Part shown: piece after piece, positions 39,867-48,498 of the stretch
How the letters are laid out: the number at the start of each line of letters is the position of its first letter
How positions within the stretch are numbered: position 1 is the stretch's first letter
Source of the DNA: Vulcanimicrobiota bacterium
GTDB taxonomy: Bacteria > Vulcanimicrobiota > Xenobia > Xenobiales > JADMJV01
DNA length: 64,000 nucleotides
Direction: 5' to 3'
NCBI GenBank assembly: GCA_017307785.1
Contig: JAFKGI010000002.1
Span: 248,001-312,000, forward strand
Notes under the pieces: generated by a model
Seen by the model: the letters and a program-made list of their open reading frames with translations, nothing else
What the model was told of the DNA's origin: nothing
The model's database searches: none
Program-made: the position numbers and the translations under genes

Positions 39867-41342
39867 ATGAAGTTTGAGACCTATGAAGGTAACCTGCAGG
39901 ACCTGCACGCGGACGTGCTCGTCGTGATCCTGGATGCGCAAAATGAACTCTGCGAAGTGGATGACGAGGCGCTGCAGGAGCGTCTGGCCGGAGCCAAGTC
40001 CCAGTTCTCGGGCGGCAAACTCTCACGCGAGCTGACCTTTGCCCCCAAAGACCTGAACATCGACACGGTGGTGGTCTACCACAGTGACCTCGAGAAGAAC
40101 TACGGATTCTGGGAAAACATCAAGACCTTCGCAGCCCGAGGCATTCGTTTCGGCGCCGAAACGGCTCGCCCACGCGTGGCTTTCGCCCTCAACACCAGCG
40201 AAGGCTTAGAGCACGTCGGCAAGGTGGTCGAAGGCGTTCTCCTGGGCTCCTACGCCTTTGAAAAGTATCGTCAGAAGCCGCGCAAACTGTTCGAAGACAG
40301 CGTGGCCGTGATCTGGACTCAATCAGCCGAGAAAGCCCAGGAGCAAATCGACCGCGCCAAAATCCTGGCCAACGCCACCAATGAGACCCGAGATCTGGTC
40401 AACGAGTCCGCCTCGGTCATCACCCCGGCCGCGTTGGTGCGCAAAGCCCAGGACCTGGCCGCCAGCCACAATCTGCAGGTCGAAGTCTGGGACCAGGCTC
40501 GCCTCACCCAGGAGCGCATGGTCGGCCTGCTGGCCGTGGGAGCCGGCTCCGAGCATCCTCCCTTCATGGCCACCCTGAGTTATCAGCCCGAGTCACCCAG
40601 CGACGTTCACCTGGTGCTGGTGGGCAAAGGCGTCACCTTTGACACCGGCGGCATCTCCATCAAGCCGGCCGAGAAGATGCACCTGATGCGCGGCGACATG
40701 GCCGGCGCCGCCGCCGTGCTGGGCGCCATGGACATCATCGGCCAACTGAAGCCCAACATTCGCGTCACCGCCATTGTGGTCACTGCCGAGAATTCTCCTG
40801 ACGGCAAAGCTATGCGCCCGGGCGACATCCTCAGTTATCGGAACGGCAAGTCCGTTCACGTGGAAAACACCGACGCGGAAGGGCGCCTGATTCTGGCCGA
40901 CGGTCTGATTCACGCCGGCGATATCGGCGCCACCCACATCGTGGACGTGGCCACCCTGACGGGAGCGGCCGTGCGTGCGCTGGGCTACTCCTTCACCGGC
41001 CTGATGGGCAACAACCGCACGCTCATCAACGCCGTCACCCGCGCCGGCGGCAACCACGGCGAGGCATACTGGAAACTGCCCCTGCCGGCCGAATACAAGG
41101 AATACATCAAGAGCTCGGTGGCCGACATCAACAATCTGGGGGGCCCGGTTGCCGGCGCCACCACGGCTGCCCTGTTTCTGCAGGAATTCGTGCCGGACAG
41201 GACCGCCTGGGCTCACCTCGACATCGCCCCCACCTTCTGGAAAGAGAAGCCCTGGAAGTACTTCGGCGAGGGCGCCTCGGGCGTGGCCGCCCGCACCCTG
41301 GCCGACCTGGCCGTCAACTGGGCGGAAAACACGGCCCGCTAA
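39867..41342 (+). CDS. pepA: Leucyl aminopeptidase (M17 family)
   Basis: Dizinc cytosol aminopeptidase of 491 aa. The C-terminal catalytic domain has GKGVTFDTGGISIKP (Lys and Asp ligands), MRGDMAGAAAVLGAM, the family signature NTDAEGRLIL near residue 335, and VDVATLTGAA. The N-terminal macro-like domain starts MKFETYEGNLQDLHADVLVV. ATG with GGAGGA nine nt upstream. The phospholipase D-like gene follows with no gap, so the two are coupled. PepA acts in peptide turnover and, in E. coli, also binds DNA; nothing here bears on the latter. Confidence 0.93.
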   Translation: MKFETYEGNLQDLHADVLVVILDAQNELCEVDDEALQERLAGAKSQFSGGKLSRELTFAPKDLNIDTVVVYHSDLEKNYGFWENIKTFAARGIRFGAETARPRVAFALNTSEGLEHVGKVVEGVLLGSYAFEKYRQKPRKLFEDSVAVIWTQSAEKAQEQIDRAKILANATNETRDLVNESASVITPAALVRKAQDLAASHNLQVEVWDQARLTQERMVGLLAVGAGSEHPPFMATLSYQPESPSDVHLVLVGKGVTFDTGGISIKPAEKMHLMRGDMAGAAAVLGAMDIIGQLKPNIRVTAIVVTAENSPDGKAMRPGDILSYRNGKSVHVENTDAEGRLILADGLIHAGDIGATHIVDVATLTGAAVRALGYSFTGLMGNNRTLINAVTRAGGNHGEAYWKLPLPAEYKEYIKSSVADINNLGGPVAGATTAALFLQEFVPDRTAWAHLDIAPTFWKEKPWKYFGEGASGVAARTLADLAVNWAENTAR

Positions 41343-42536
41343 GTGTACAAGGCTCTGCTGGCCGCGGTCCTGCTTTTTTTCTCAGCAGCGGCCGTGGCCG
41401 ACGATGAGGAGCTCACCCCCCTCCCACCGGGCATCGAACTGGTGGAAAGCGTGCCGCTGGAAACGGAACGCGCCCTCGACGATCCCTCCATCCGTCAGAC
41501 TCAAGAAGTCTGGCTGGACATGATCAACGGGGCCAAAGAAAACCTGGACCTCGAATTCTTTTACCTGCGCTTTGAGCCCAAGACCGCCCTGGAACCGGTA
41601 GTCAAGGCCATCGAAGCGGCCAAAGCTCGAGGCGTACGGGTGCGGGTGCTGGTGGACGCCAAGTTTCTGCTCACCTACCCGCAACTCTGGGAGCGTTGGG
41701 CCGGGCTGGGACTGGAACTTCGCAAAATCAAATTCCCCTCCGGGGTCCAGCACGCCAAGCTGATGCTGGTCGATCGCCAGCAGGTCTTTCTGGGCAGTCA
41801 GAATTTTGACTTCACTTCCCTGACCCACATCCGCGAACTGGGCATCCACATCAGCCAACCGGAACTGGCCAGTTGCTACCAGCAGGCCTTCGAGCAAGAC
41901 TGGGCCAGGGCCGAGGGAGATACCAGCCCTTCCAAGCTCTCTCCGGTGACGGCCCGCTTTCCCGTCAAGATGGGCGATCTGGAGTTGTTCCCTGTTTTCA
42001 GCCCCAACGACCTTCAGTGGAACGCCGGCAACCCCGAGGAACTGGCCCTGGTGGAATTACTGCGCAGCGCCCGCCAACGCATCGATCTTCAGGTAATGAC
42101 CTATTCTCCGCTGGTGGTCGCGCACCCGGGCGACGGCCCTCTGCCCAAGCGCTACGAGACCCTGGACATCGAGCTACGAGCAGCCGCGGCCCGCGGAGTC
42201 GAGGTGCATCTGCTGGTGAGCGACTGGGGCATCAAGCCGCCCTTACTGGCTCCGCTGGAAGCTCTCAGCACCGTACCTCACCTGGAAATCAAGGTCAGCC
42301 ACATCCCACCGTGGAGCGGCGGAGACATTCCCTTCGCACGCGTCGGTCACAGCAAATACCTGGTGGTGGACGGACAGCGCGGCTGGCTGGGCACTTCCAA
42401 CTGGGAATACAGCTACTTCATGACCAGTCGAGACATGGGCCTTGCCTTTGAGGGCAAAAGCCTGGCAGCCCGCCTGCAGGCCTTTTTTGAGCGCGACTGG
42501 GACGGCCCCTACGTTCGGCATTTGCCCGGAAAATGA
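41343..42536 (+). CDS. Exported phospholipase D-family protein
   Basis: Two HKD half-sites of the PLD superfamily: HAKLMLVDRQQVFLGSQNFD near residue 140 and HSKYLVVDGQRGWLGTSNWE near residue 337, as in cardiolipin synthases and secreted PLDs. The first 19 residues (MYKALLAAVLLFFSAAAVA) form a signal peptide, so it works in the periplasm or outside, unlike membrane-anchored cardiolipin synthases. GTG start right after the pepA stop codon (no gap). Ends at a terminator. Lipid hydrolysis, transphosphatidylation or a nuclease activity are all possible. Confidence 0.85.
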   Translation: MYKALLAAVLLFFSAAAVADDEELTPLPPGIELVESVPLETERALDDPSIRQTQEVWLDMINGAKENLDLEFFYLRFEPKTALEPVVKAIEAAKARGVRVRVLVDAKFLLTYPQLWERWAGLGLELRKIKFPSGVQHAKLMLVDRQQVFLGSQNFDFTSLTHIRELGIHISQPELASCYQQAFEQDWARAEGDTSPSKLSPVTARFPVKMGDLELFPVFSPNDLQWNAGNPEELALVELLRSARQRIDLQVMTYSPLVVAHPGDGPLPKRYETLDIELRAAAARGVEVHLLVSDWGIKPPLLAPLEALSTVPHLEIKVSHIPPWSGGDIPFARVGHSKYLVVDGQRGWLGTSNWEYSYFMTSRDMGLAFEGKSLAARLQAFFERDWDGPYVRHLPGK

Positions 42537-42568
42537 AAAAACCACCCCGCAATTGGGATGGTTTTTTC
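42535..42568. terminator. Terminator between the PLD gene and the structured RNA region
   Basis: AAAAAACCA-CCC pairs with GGG-TGGTTTTTT with one bulged A. Six A on the left and six T on the right make it usable from both strands: it ends the PLD gene on plus and would end the candidate RNA on minus. Confidence 0.85.
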
Positions 42569-42591
42569 ATCAACGGTTCCTAGGTCCGTTG

Positions 42592-42643
42592 CTCGTCTTG
42601 CGGCGGACGAGACCCGCCTGACCGCCTCCTCGCCAGCGTCAGG
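42592..42643 (-). repeat. Structured RNA repeat unit, copy A
   Basis: Two hairpins side by side: CTCGTC/GACGAG (42592-42597 with 42606-42611) and CCTGAC/GTCAGG (42617-42622 with 42638-42643). Similar overall to copy B, 237 nt to the right. Confidence 0.75.
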
Positions 42644-42828
42644 ATCTGGATGCGCCAAGGACGTATCCAGCCACTCTGAGACATTAACGTCAACCCAGCT
42701 CGACGGCGCGGTTTGGCCAGCGCGGCCCTCACCCTTCCCAGATGGGGAGACCTGTCCGGTCGAAACCGAAGTTTGACCGAAGAATCAACCGAAGTCGATC
42801 CGATGTGCACTGAGGTTAGGCACAACCC

Positions 42829-42883
42829 CTCGTCTTTGCGGCGCGGACGAGAACCGCCTGGTCGCCACCTCTCCAGCACCAGG
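42829..42883 (-). repeat. Structured RNA repeat unit, copy B
   Basis: The same two hairpins: CTCGTC/GACGAG (42829-42834 with 42846-42851) and CCTGGT/ACCAGG (42857-42862 with 42878-42883). Relative to copy A, two base pairs of the second stem have changed on both sides, so pairing is kept. Confidence 0.75.
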
Positions 42884-44173
42884 ACCCAGCGACGCGTTGA
42901 CCGGAGTCAAGTTGTGCACTGGCCTCTCTGCTTAGTTTTCGTCCGAGCAGCCAGACGGTGGCCGAAGCCACGGTGATGCCCCTGGTAGATGCATCACTGG
43001 CGAGTCGCTTCCGCGATTCGCGTCACGAACCGACAAAAATGCGGTTCGCCGAGTCCGAAGACTCACGGCTTGCCCGAAGGCCTTTGCCGTTGTGGCTAGC
43101 CCGAAGGCTATGCCGTCCGCCTGCTGCAAGAGCGGCGGTTGTGCGCTGAAGCCGGAGCAACGAGCACTGTGGAACCGCCGGAGCGGCACGTGCGACTCAC
43201 AAGGAGTGCACTCCACGTGTCTTCCGAAGAAGACTGCGCCTCCCGAAAGAGGTGCGCGTAAACACGAAGTTCACGCAGCCTGAGGTATGGCCAACCCCTG
43301 CCGGCCGCACAGGCCTGACAGACTGGTCAATCGCCGAGACAATTGCCAACATCGTTGCGCGGATGCATCGCGTTTGCAGACTAAGGTTTGCTGCGAACCC
43401 CGTGGTCGTTGGCCCACGCACCCACGAGTCTGTGCGACTCGCCGACAGGGCGCGGCATAACCGGCCTGTCTGATCCCAGACGGACGAACCGAAAGGGGAG
43501 TCTGAGGTCTGACTCGACCCGCGAAAGCTTCAGGCGCTTTTGCTTGCCCCGAACGGGATTGGCGGTCCCACGATCCTTCCGCCGAAGCGGTAGGTGTGCC
43601 AGGGTTTTACGTCCGTGGCGGACGGCGCACTCGGTATGGCGCTACCCAGCACATCTCAGTCGTGCTCACTGCCTGTCGCGCAGTTTCCTGCGAGAAGGTG
43701 CCAGTTGCGAGCTGGCGCACCGCAGTGACCGAGGTCTCTGCGAGGTGATGTGGCTCACCGAGGCCTCCAAGACCGAAGTCCCGGATGCGGGATTGTTTTA
43801 CGCCTGACTCCCAAGGCGGCAAGCTAAGGTCTGCTGCAACCCTCCGAGTATCAGTCTCTCGGATCTGCCTGGGCCGACCACCACCGGCATCAGGCCCTCA
43901 CCACGGAGGGAGCGCACGAATGCGCACCTTCGCTACTGTGTGAGGCCCTGGTCATAGATTTACGAGCCTGAACCCGGCTCGGCCCACTGTGGTATGCGGG
44001 CGACCCCCTACGATGCGCTATCGTGGAGCGCGACGATTGTCGATGTTCGTCGTTCGGTCGGGGTTTTTGGCCCGGCGACTTTTTGATGATAGCTCTGGTA
44101 GATTTGACCGTCAATCGCAAACGGACGTTTGTACTAAAGCCTCGAGCATGCCTGTACCGACAGCCTAAGGTGG

Positions 44174-44250
44174 TCAGGAATTGACCCGCATTCAAGCAAA
44201 ATTGGCAAAAAAAGAGAAAAGATTAAGATCATTTTTGTGGTCAATTCTGA
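44174..44250 (-). promoter_or_regulatory. A+T-rich segment flanked by inverted repeats upstream of the RNA region
   Basis: TCAGGAATTGACC (44174-44186) and GGTCAATTCTGA (44239-44250) are inverted copies with one gap. They enclose about 52 nt that are far richer in A+T than anything nearby. On minus, TTGACC (44241-44236) could be a -35 element, but no good -10 at normal spacing is seen. It probably holds the promoter or control site of the structured RNA. From here to 44299 I see no gene. Confidence 0.45.
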
Positions 44251-44299
44251 GCAATTCGCCTGCATGTCTCCATTGCAACCGCCACCCAGCTGTTCGATT

Positions 44300-45565
44300 C
44301 TAGCCCTCAGCCTTTTCCCAGGCCTCATCGAGCAGTACCACGGGGTGCTCCGCCACGATTTGGGAGCCACGGCGCGCCAAACCGTAGCGGATCTGCAGCA
44401 GGCATCCCGGGTTGGCCACGCCTACCCGGAGTGCTCCACTGGCCTCGATGGCGTCCAGTTTGCGATCCAGCAACTGCGAAGCAGTATCAAAGTGAGCGAT
44501 GTTATAGGTTCCGGCACTGCCGCAGCACAGGTCGGCCTCGGCCAGTTCCCGGTAACCCGAACCTGCCAGTTGGCGCAGCAACTGACGCGGAGCCTGGCGG
44601 ATGGCCTGCCCGTGGGCCAGGTGACAGGCGTCGTGATAGGTCAGCGGCTGCACCACCTGAGGCAAAGCGGGTTTCAGCTCGATCTCGGCCAAAAATTCCT
44701 GCACGTCGCGCACTCGCGAACTAAAGGCGGCAGCCCGATCCGCCCAGGCCGGCTCGTCCTTGAGCAGATGATCGTAGTGCTTCATCAAGCTACCGCAACC
44801 GGCCGAATTGACAACGATCCAGTCGACCGGATGCTTCTCGAAGGTAGCAATCATGCGCTTGGCCTGAACTCGGGCCCAGTCCAGCCTCCCCGAATGGGCG
44901 TGCAGCGCCCCACAACAGGGTTGTTCCGGTGGAGCCTCGACCTGAAATCCCTGGCGACGCAGCACCTTGACGGTGGCCACGTTCTCCTTCACGAAAGCCA
45001 CATCCATCACGCAGCCCAGTAGAACACCCACGCGTCCCCGGCCGCCCGGCGTGCGGGCGGGAATGACCTGACGCGAACCGTTCCAACTGGCAAGCGGCAG
45101 CATACGGTGGAATTCCCTCAGCTTGCCCGGCAGAACCCTACCGACCAGGGCGCTCAGGCCGCTTTTCTGATAAAGAAACAACGCTCGTGTTCCCAGTTGC
45201 AGCAACCGTGGACGGTCGAAGACCGACAACACAAGGGTTCCCACCGCTCGCTTCCACCAGGGCCAGCGCCGCCACAGCTGATCGCGGGCTGCTTCCAACA
45301 ACTCTCCATACTGCACGCCCGCCGGACAGGCGGTGACACAGCCCAGACAGCCCAGACAGTCGCTCATCTCTTCTTGAAAGACCGGCGAATCGATGGCCAT
45401 ATCGCCCTCAGAAACGGCGCGAATCAAGGAAATACGACCGCGTGGCGAGGAGCGCTCCTTGCCGGTCAGGACATAGGTGGGACAGGTCGGCAGGCACATC
45501 CCGCAGCGGATGCAGCCATTCATCTGCTCCTGGGGCGGGGCGTCGTGCTCGTCGAAGCCGCTCAC
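44300..45565 (-). CDS. glcF: Glycolate oxidase iron-sulfur subunit (GlcF)
   Basis: Electron-transfer subunit of glycolate/D-lactate dehydrogenase. Two 4Fe-4S motifs: CIRCGMCLPTCP near residue 18 and CLGCLGCVTACP near residue 68. Then the two CCG domains that bind further Fe-S: PPEQPCCGALHAHSG and YHDACHLAHGQ...LCCGSAGTYN. 421 aa, a normal size. GTG 45565 overlaps the glcD stop (GTGA); the longer frame is rejected. It passes electrons from the flavin of GlcD to the quinone pool. No glcE is present, as in two-subunit versions of this enzyme. Confidence 0.92.
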   Translation of the reverse strand: MSGFDEHDAPPQEQMNGCIRCGMCLPTCPTYVLTGKERSSPRGRISLIRAVSEGDMAIDSPVFQEEMSDCLGCLGCVTACPAGVQYGELLEAARDQLWRRWPWWKRAVGTLVLSVFDRPRLLQLGTRALFLYQKSGLSALVGRVLPGKLREFHRMLPLASWNGSRQVIPARTPGGRGRVGVLLGCVMDVAFVKENVATVKVLRRQGFQVEAPPEQPCCGALHAHSGRLDWARVQAKRMIATFEKHPVDWIVVNSAGCGSLMKHYDHLLKDEPAWADRAAAFSSRVRDVQEFLAEIELKPALPQVVQPLTYHDACHLAHGQAIRQAPRQLLRQLAGSGYRELAEADLCCGSAGTYNIAHFDTASQLLDRKLDAIEASGALRVGVANPGCLLQIRYGLARRGSQIVAEHPVVLLDEAWEKAEG

Positions 45566-47016
45566 GGCCGCAACCCCTCCAAAAGGGGTTCGCACTGCCC
45601 GGGGTGCACCGGCAGTTGCCCTTCCCGACGTGGCCGGTTGTGGAACATCTTGCCGGGGTTGAGCACCTGCCGGGGATCCATCACCGAGCGGAAACGGCGC
45701 ATCGTCTCCAGCGCCGCCGGATCGCTAAAACGCTCCAAAAAGTCCCGTTTTAAGAGGCCCACGCCATGCTCGCCGGTCAAAGTCCCGCCCAGTTCTAAGG
45801 CCGACTGGCAAATCTGCTCAAAAGCCCCCTCCATGCGACGCACTTCGTCCCCGTCGCGCTCATCCAGCAGAATGGTGGGGTGCAGATTGCCGTCTCCGGC
45901 GTGCCCGAAGGTACCGATCATCAGACCCGAGCTCTCGGCGATACGACGCACCGCCTGCACCATCTCCACCAGGCGAGAGCGAGGCACGCTCACGTCCTCC
46001 AAAACGGTGGTGGGGCGCACCCGGGCCAGCGCGGGGAAGGCCATACGGCGAGCTGCCGCCAGCTGCACCCCCTCCTCGTCGCTCTGGGCCATGGTGACCT
46101 GGGTGGCTCCGTGTTTACGGGCCAGTTCACCCATCTCCTCGGCCTCGGAACGAGCCACCTCGGGATGGCCATCGCTCTCCATCAGCAAAATCGCCCCGGC
46201 ATCGGTGGGCAAACCGATGTGGGCGTAGTCTTCCACGCAGCGCAGCGTAATCTGATCGAGAAACTCCAGGGTGGCGGGGATGATGGGGGCGGCGATAATG
46301 GCCGCCACCGTGGCCGCGGCCGCTTCCATAGTGGGGAAAACGGCCAGCAGGGTGCGTTTGGCCTTGGGTTTGGGCAGCAACTTGACCAGAATGCGCGTAA
46401 AAATGCCCAGCGTGCCTTCCGAGCCGACCAACAACTGCTTCAGATCATAGCCGGCCACGTCTTTGGGACATTTGGAGCCGGTCCACATCAGCTGGCCCTC
46501 CGGCAACACCACTTCCAGGCCCATCACGTAATCGCGAGTCACGCCATATTTCAAACCGCGCAGACCGCCAGCGTTCTCGGCCACGTTGCCGCCCACCGTG
46601 CAGATCTTCATACTGCCGGGGTCGGGCGGATAAAACAGCCCCTGCGCCTCCACCGCCGCGTGCAGTTGGGCGGTGATCACGCCCGGCTCGACACTGGCCG
46701 TCATGTTGGCGCGATCGATCTCGAGAATCCGGTTCAGGCGCAACATCGAGAGCACGACCGCTTGCTCCAGCGCCACACTGCCCCCCGAAAGACCGGTGCC
46801 GGAACCGCGCGGCACCAGTTTCAGCCCCTCCTGATTGGCAAACTGAATCACGGCGGCCACTTCCTGGGCCGAACCGGGAGCCACCACGGCGGAAGGCAAG
46901 TGGCGCATCAAGGCGGTGCCATCGTGTCCGTAGACCCAGAGGTCGTCGCGCTCGTGCAAGACATGTTGAGTGCCGACGAGCTTTTGCAGCTGCTGGAGTT
47001 GACTGGAATTCAACAC
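45562..47016 (-). CDS. glcD: Glycolate/D-lactate dehydrogenase FAD subunit (GlcD)
   Basis: FAD-linked oxidase of the VAO family (484 aa). The FAD domain has PSAVVAPGSAQEVAAVIQFA, PRGSGTGLSGG and PPDPGSMKICTVGGNVAENAGG. The C-terminal substrate domain ends GTLTGEHGVGLLKRDFL...PRQVLNPGKMF, the typical GlcD/D-lactate dehydrogenase close. The open frame goes on far upstream through the antisense of the protease gene; I place the start at GTG 47016, where family-like sequence begins (LNSSQLQQLQKLVGTQ). TTG 47013 or ATG 47101 are alternatives. Coupled to glcF. Substrate (glycolate or D-lactate) is not fixed by sequence. Confidence 0.9.
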   Translation of the reverse strand: MLNSSQLQQLQKLVGTQHVLHERDDLWVYGHDGTALMRHLPSAVVAPGSAQEVAAVIQFANQEGLKLVPRGSGTGLSGGSVALEQAVVLSMLRLNRILEIDRANMTASVEPGVITAQLHAAVEAQGLFYPPDPGSMKICTVGGNVAENAGGLRGLKYGVTRDYVMGLEVVLPEGQLMWTGSKCPKDVAGYDLKQLLVGSEGTLGIFTRILVKLLPKPKAKRTLLAVFPTMEAAAATVAAIIAAPIIPATLEFLDQITLRCVEDYAHIGLPTDAGAILLMESDGHPEVARSEAEEMGELARKHGATQVTMAQSDEEGVQLAAARRMAFPALARVRPTTVLEDVSVPRSRLVEMVQAVRRIAESSGLMIGTFGHAGDGNLHPTILLDERDGDEVRRMEGAFEQICQSALELGGTLTGEHGVGLLKRDFLERFSDPAALETMRRFRSVMDPRQVLNPGKMFHNRPRREGQLPVHPGQCEPLLEGLRP

Positions 47017-47112
47017 CCCGGGGCATTCGCAATCCCGGCAATCACTCCTACGATCACGGGAATGTAACAAATCGCTCCAGCATGCGGCGGAGGAAGGCAT
47101 TAAGATGTTGTC

Positions 47113-48498
47113 ATGGCCGCCGTCAATCCCGCTCTCCGTCAGCAAATCTCGCAAGCCTTTGTGTCTCATCGCCTCAACAACAGCGAGCTGGTAGCGGTCA
47201 CGGCCCGGCTGCAGCAGTGCGAAAGCCAGCAGAGCTCGCCCCAGGACACCGCCGACTTGCTCAAGCTCTACAGCCAGGTGGACGTGGACCAGCGCGACGC
47301 GGTATCCCTCGAGGATGTACAGCAGGCGGTAGCTTATCTGCGATTGGACACCTCCGCCCAGCGCCTCAGTGAGGACAAACCCTGGACCCCCTACGAACGG
47401 GCCGTCTATCGCCGCCTCAGCTGCCTGGAAAACGACCCGGTGCCCACCGCCGCCCGCCCCGAATCCAAAGGCAGCGCAGCCTTTACCGAAGCCGTCAGCC
47501 GCAACTTCGAACAGTGGGACTTGGACGGCGACGGTGCCCTGAGCAACGTGGAACTGGACAAAGCGCTGGCCAATCCGGAACTCAAGGGCGACGCGGCCGC
47601 GGCGGCCGTGGTGTTGCGCCGCCAATCGGCCGCTCTGCAAAGTTGCACCAACTCGGCCCCTGGCGTCACCCGCGCCGACCTGGAGTATTTCACGGCCCAC
47701 GGCGTGCCGGATAACTCGACCGCCACCTTCAAAATCAACATGGGCTTCAAGGCCAACTGCAAAGCCGCCGACAACCTGGGACCGGCCCCCGAACTGATGA
47801 GCGAGAACTTCGACCCAACCCTGGTGGAACAGGGCCGCGCCGGCTCCTGCGTGCTGCTGTCGACACAGTCCGGGGCCACACCCGAACAGCTGAAGGGCAT
47901 GCTCGAACCCCTCCCCAACGGCACCATCAACGTGCACTTCGCCGATGGCCTGACCGAAAACGTGCGCGACCTGACTTTGGCCGAGCGCCTCTACCACGCC
48001 AAGTCGCCCGACGGCGGCCGCTGGCCCGGCCTGGTGGAAGTGGCCATCGGCCAGCGCATTTTCGGTCACAGCCCCAAGCCGGACGGCTCTTTCCGCAGCG
48101 CCGCCAACGGCATCAATCCCGAGGAAGCCAGCCGCGCCCTGCACGGCCGCTCGATCGCTCGGGCCAACCTGGACGCCATGAGCATTCAGGACACTCGTCA
48201 GATGTTGATCTCTCTGATGGACTGCCCACAACCCTGGCTGGCCGGCAGCCGCAAGACCATCAAGGGCCAGGACTCACTGGTTTCCATTGAGGACCTGCAC
48301 AACGGCATCCAAAACAACCACGCCTATTCGATTCAGGGTTTCGACGCCGACACCGACACTGTCCAACTGCGCAACCCCTGGCGCCACGGCGAATGGGTCA
48401 TTCGCCCGGATGGTCGCGACGACGGCACCTTTTCCATGCCGCTGCGCGACTTCTACGCCAGCTATCTCTGGGTTTCCGTGCCTAACTCGAACAACTGA
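47113..48498 (+). CDS. EF-hand protein with calpain-like (C2) cysteine protease domain
   Basis: 461 aa without a signal peptide. Residues 136-147 form an EF-hand loop (DLDGDGALSNVE: Asp 136, 138, 140, Glu 147); a weaker EF-like helix pair lies near residue 55. The C-terminal part has the calpain triad in order: Cys 246 in QGRAGSCVLLST, His 403 in NHAYSIQGFD, Asn 421 in LRNPWRHGEW, whose surroundings are close to calpains. The oxyanion Gln is probably the one before GRAGSC. The Trp that normally follows the Cys is Val. A Ca-controlled protease is likely. A TAAGAT box six nt before the ATG hints at a leaderless mRNA. Its end overlaps selO by 17 bp. Confidence 0.8.
   Translation: MAAVNPALRQQISQAFVSHRLNNSELVAVTARLQQCESQQSSPQDTADLLKLYSQVDVDQRDAVSLEDVQQAVAYLRLDTSAQRLSEDKPWTPYERAVYRRLSCLENDPVPTAARPESKGSAAFTEAVSRNFEQWDLDGDGALSNVELDKALANPELKGDAAAAAVVLRRQSAALQSCTNSAPGVTRADLEYFTAHGVPDNSTATFKINMGFKANCKAADNLGPAPELMSENFDPTLVEQGRAGSCVLLSTQSGATPEQLKGMLEPLPNGTINVHFADGLTENVRDLTLAERLYHAKSPDGGRWPGLVEVAIGQRIFGHSPKPDGSFRSAANGINPEEASRALHGRSIARANLDAMSIQDTRQMLISLMDCPQPWLAGSRKTIKGQDSLVSIEDLHNGIQNNHAYSIQGFDADTDTVQLRNPWRHGEWVIRPDGRDDGTFSMPLRDFYASYLWVSVPNSNN

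Larger units (their letters stand above)
42569..44190 (-). ncRNA. Candidate large structured non-coding RNA, about 1.6 kb
   Basis: No ORF above 143 codons in any frame, and none with a recognisable product. Instead there are many perfect hairpins. Read on minus, these carry C(UUCG)G loops: 42758-42778, 42784-42799, 42958-42971, 43051-43064, 43097-43110, 43219-43234, 43579-43590, 43767-43784. Other helices: 42973-42997, 43026-43048, 43697-43721, 43744-43759, 43780-43791 (the last competes with 43767-43784). Strand: 42784-42799 and 43767-43784 pair fully only on minus (G.U instead of A.C); 43235-43256 slightly favours plus. A two-hairpin unit occurs twice (42592-42643, 42829-42883) with compensatory changes. 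The block CTAAGGTYTGCTGC also occurs twice (near 43381 and 43824). Bounded by an A+T-rich segment on the right and a terminator on the left. It lacks signs of rRNA, RNase P, tmRNA or a group II intron domain V. Confidence 0.55.

Noticed and set aside
44057..44084. Plus-strand terminator-like hairpin (GTCG-GGG with CCC-CGAC, then five T)
   Set aside because: Needs a two-base bulge and would imply a plus-strand RNA, whereas two wobble-containing helices and the UUCG loops favour minus. Kept in mind as the main argument for the other strand.
42569..44190. Group II intron, rRNA fragment, RNase P RNA or tmRNA as explanation for the structured region
   Set aside because: No domain V-like hairpin or intron boundary, none of the universal rRNA motifs, no RNase P P4 or tmRNA tRNA-like ends that I could find by eye; a covariance-model search would settle this.
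42713..44195. Small ORFs (60-140 codons) within the structured RNA region
   Set aside because: Rich in Arg, Ser and Pro, cut across the hairpins, have no ribosome-binding sites and no family likeness.
47017..48231. Upstream extension of the glcD reading frame on minus, giving one 889-codon ORF
   Set aside because: The extra part is the exact antisense of the EF-hand/calpain gene, has no family-like sequence and lacks a ribosome-binding site; it is a G+C-driven shadow.
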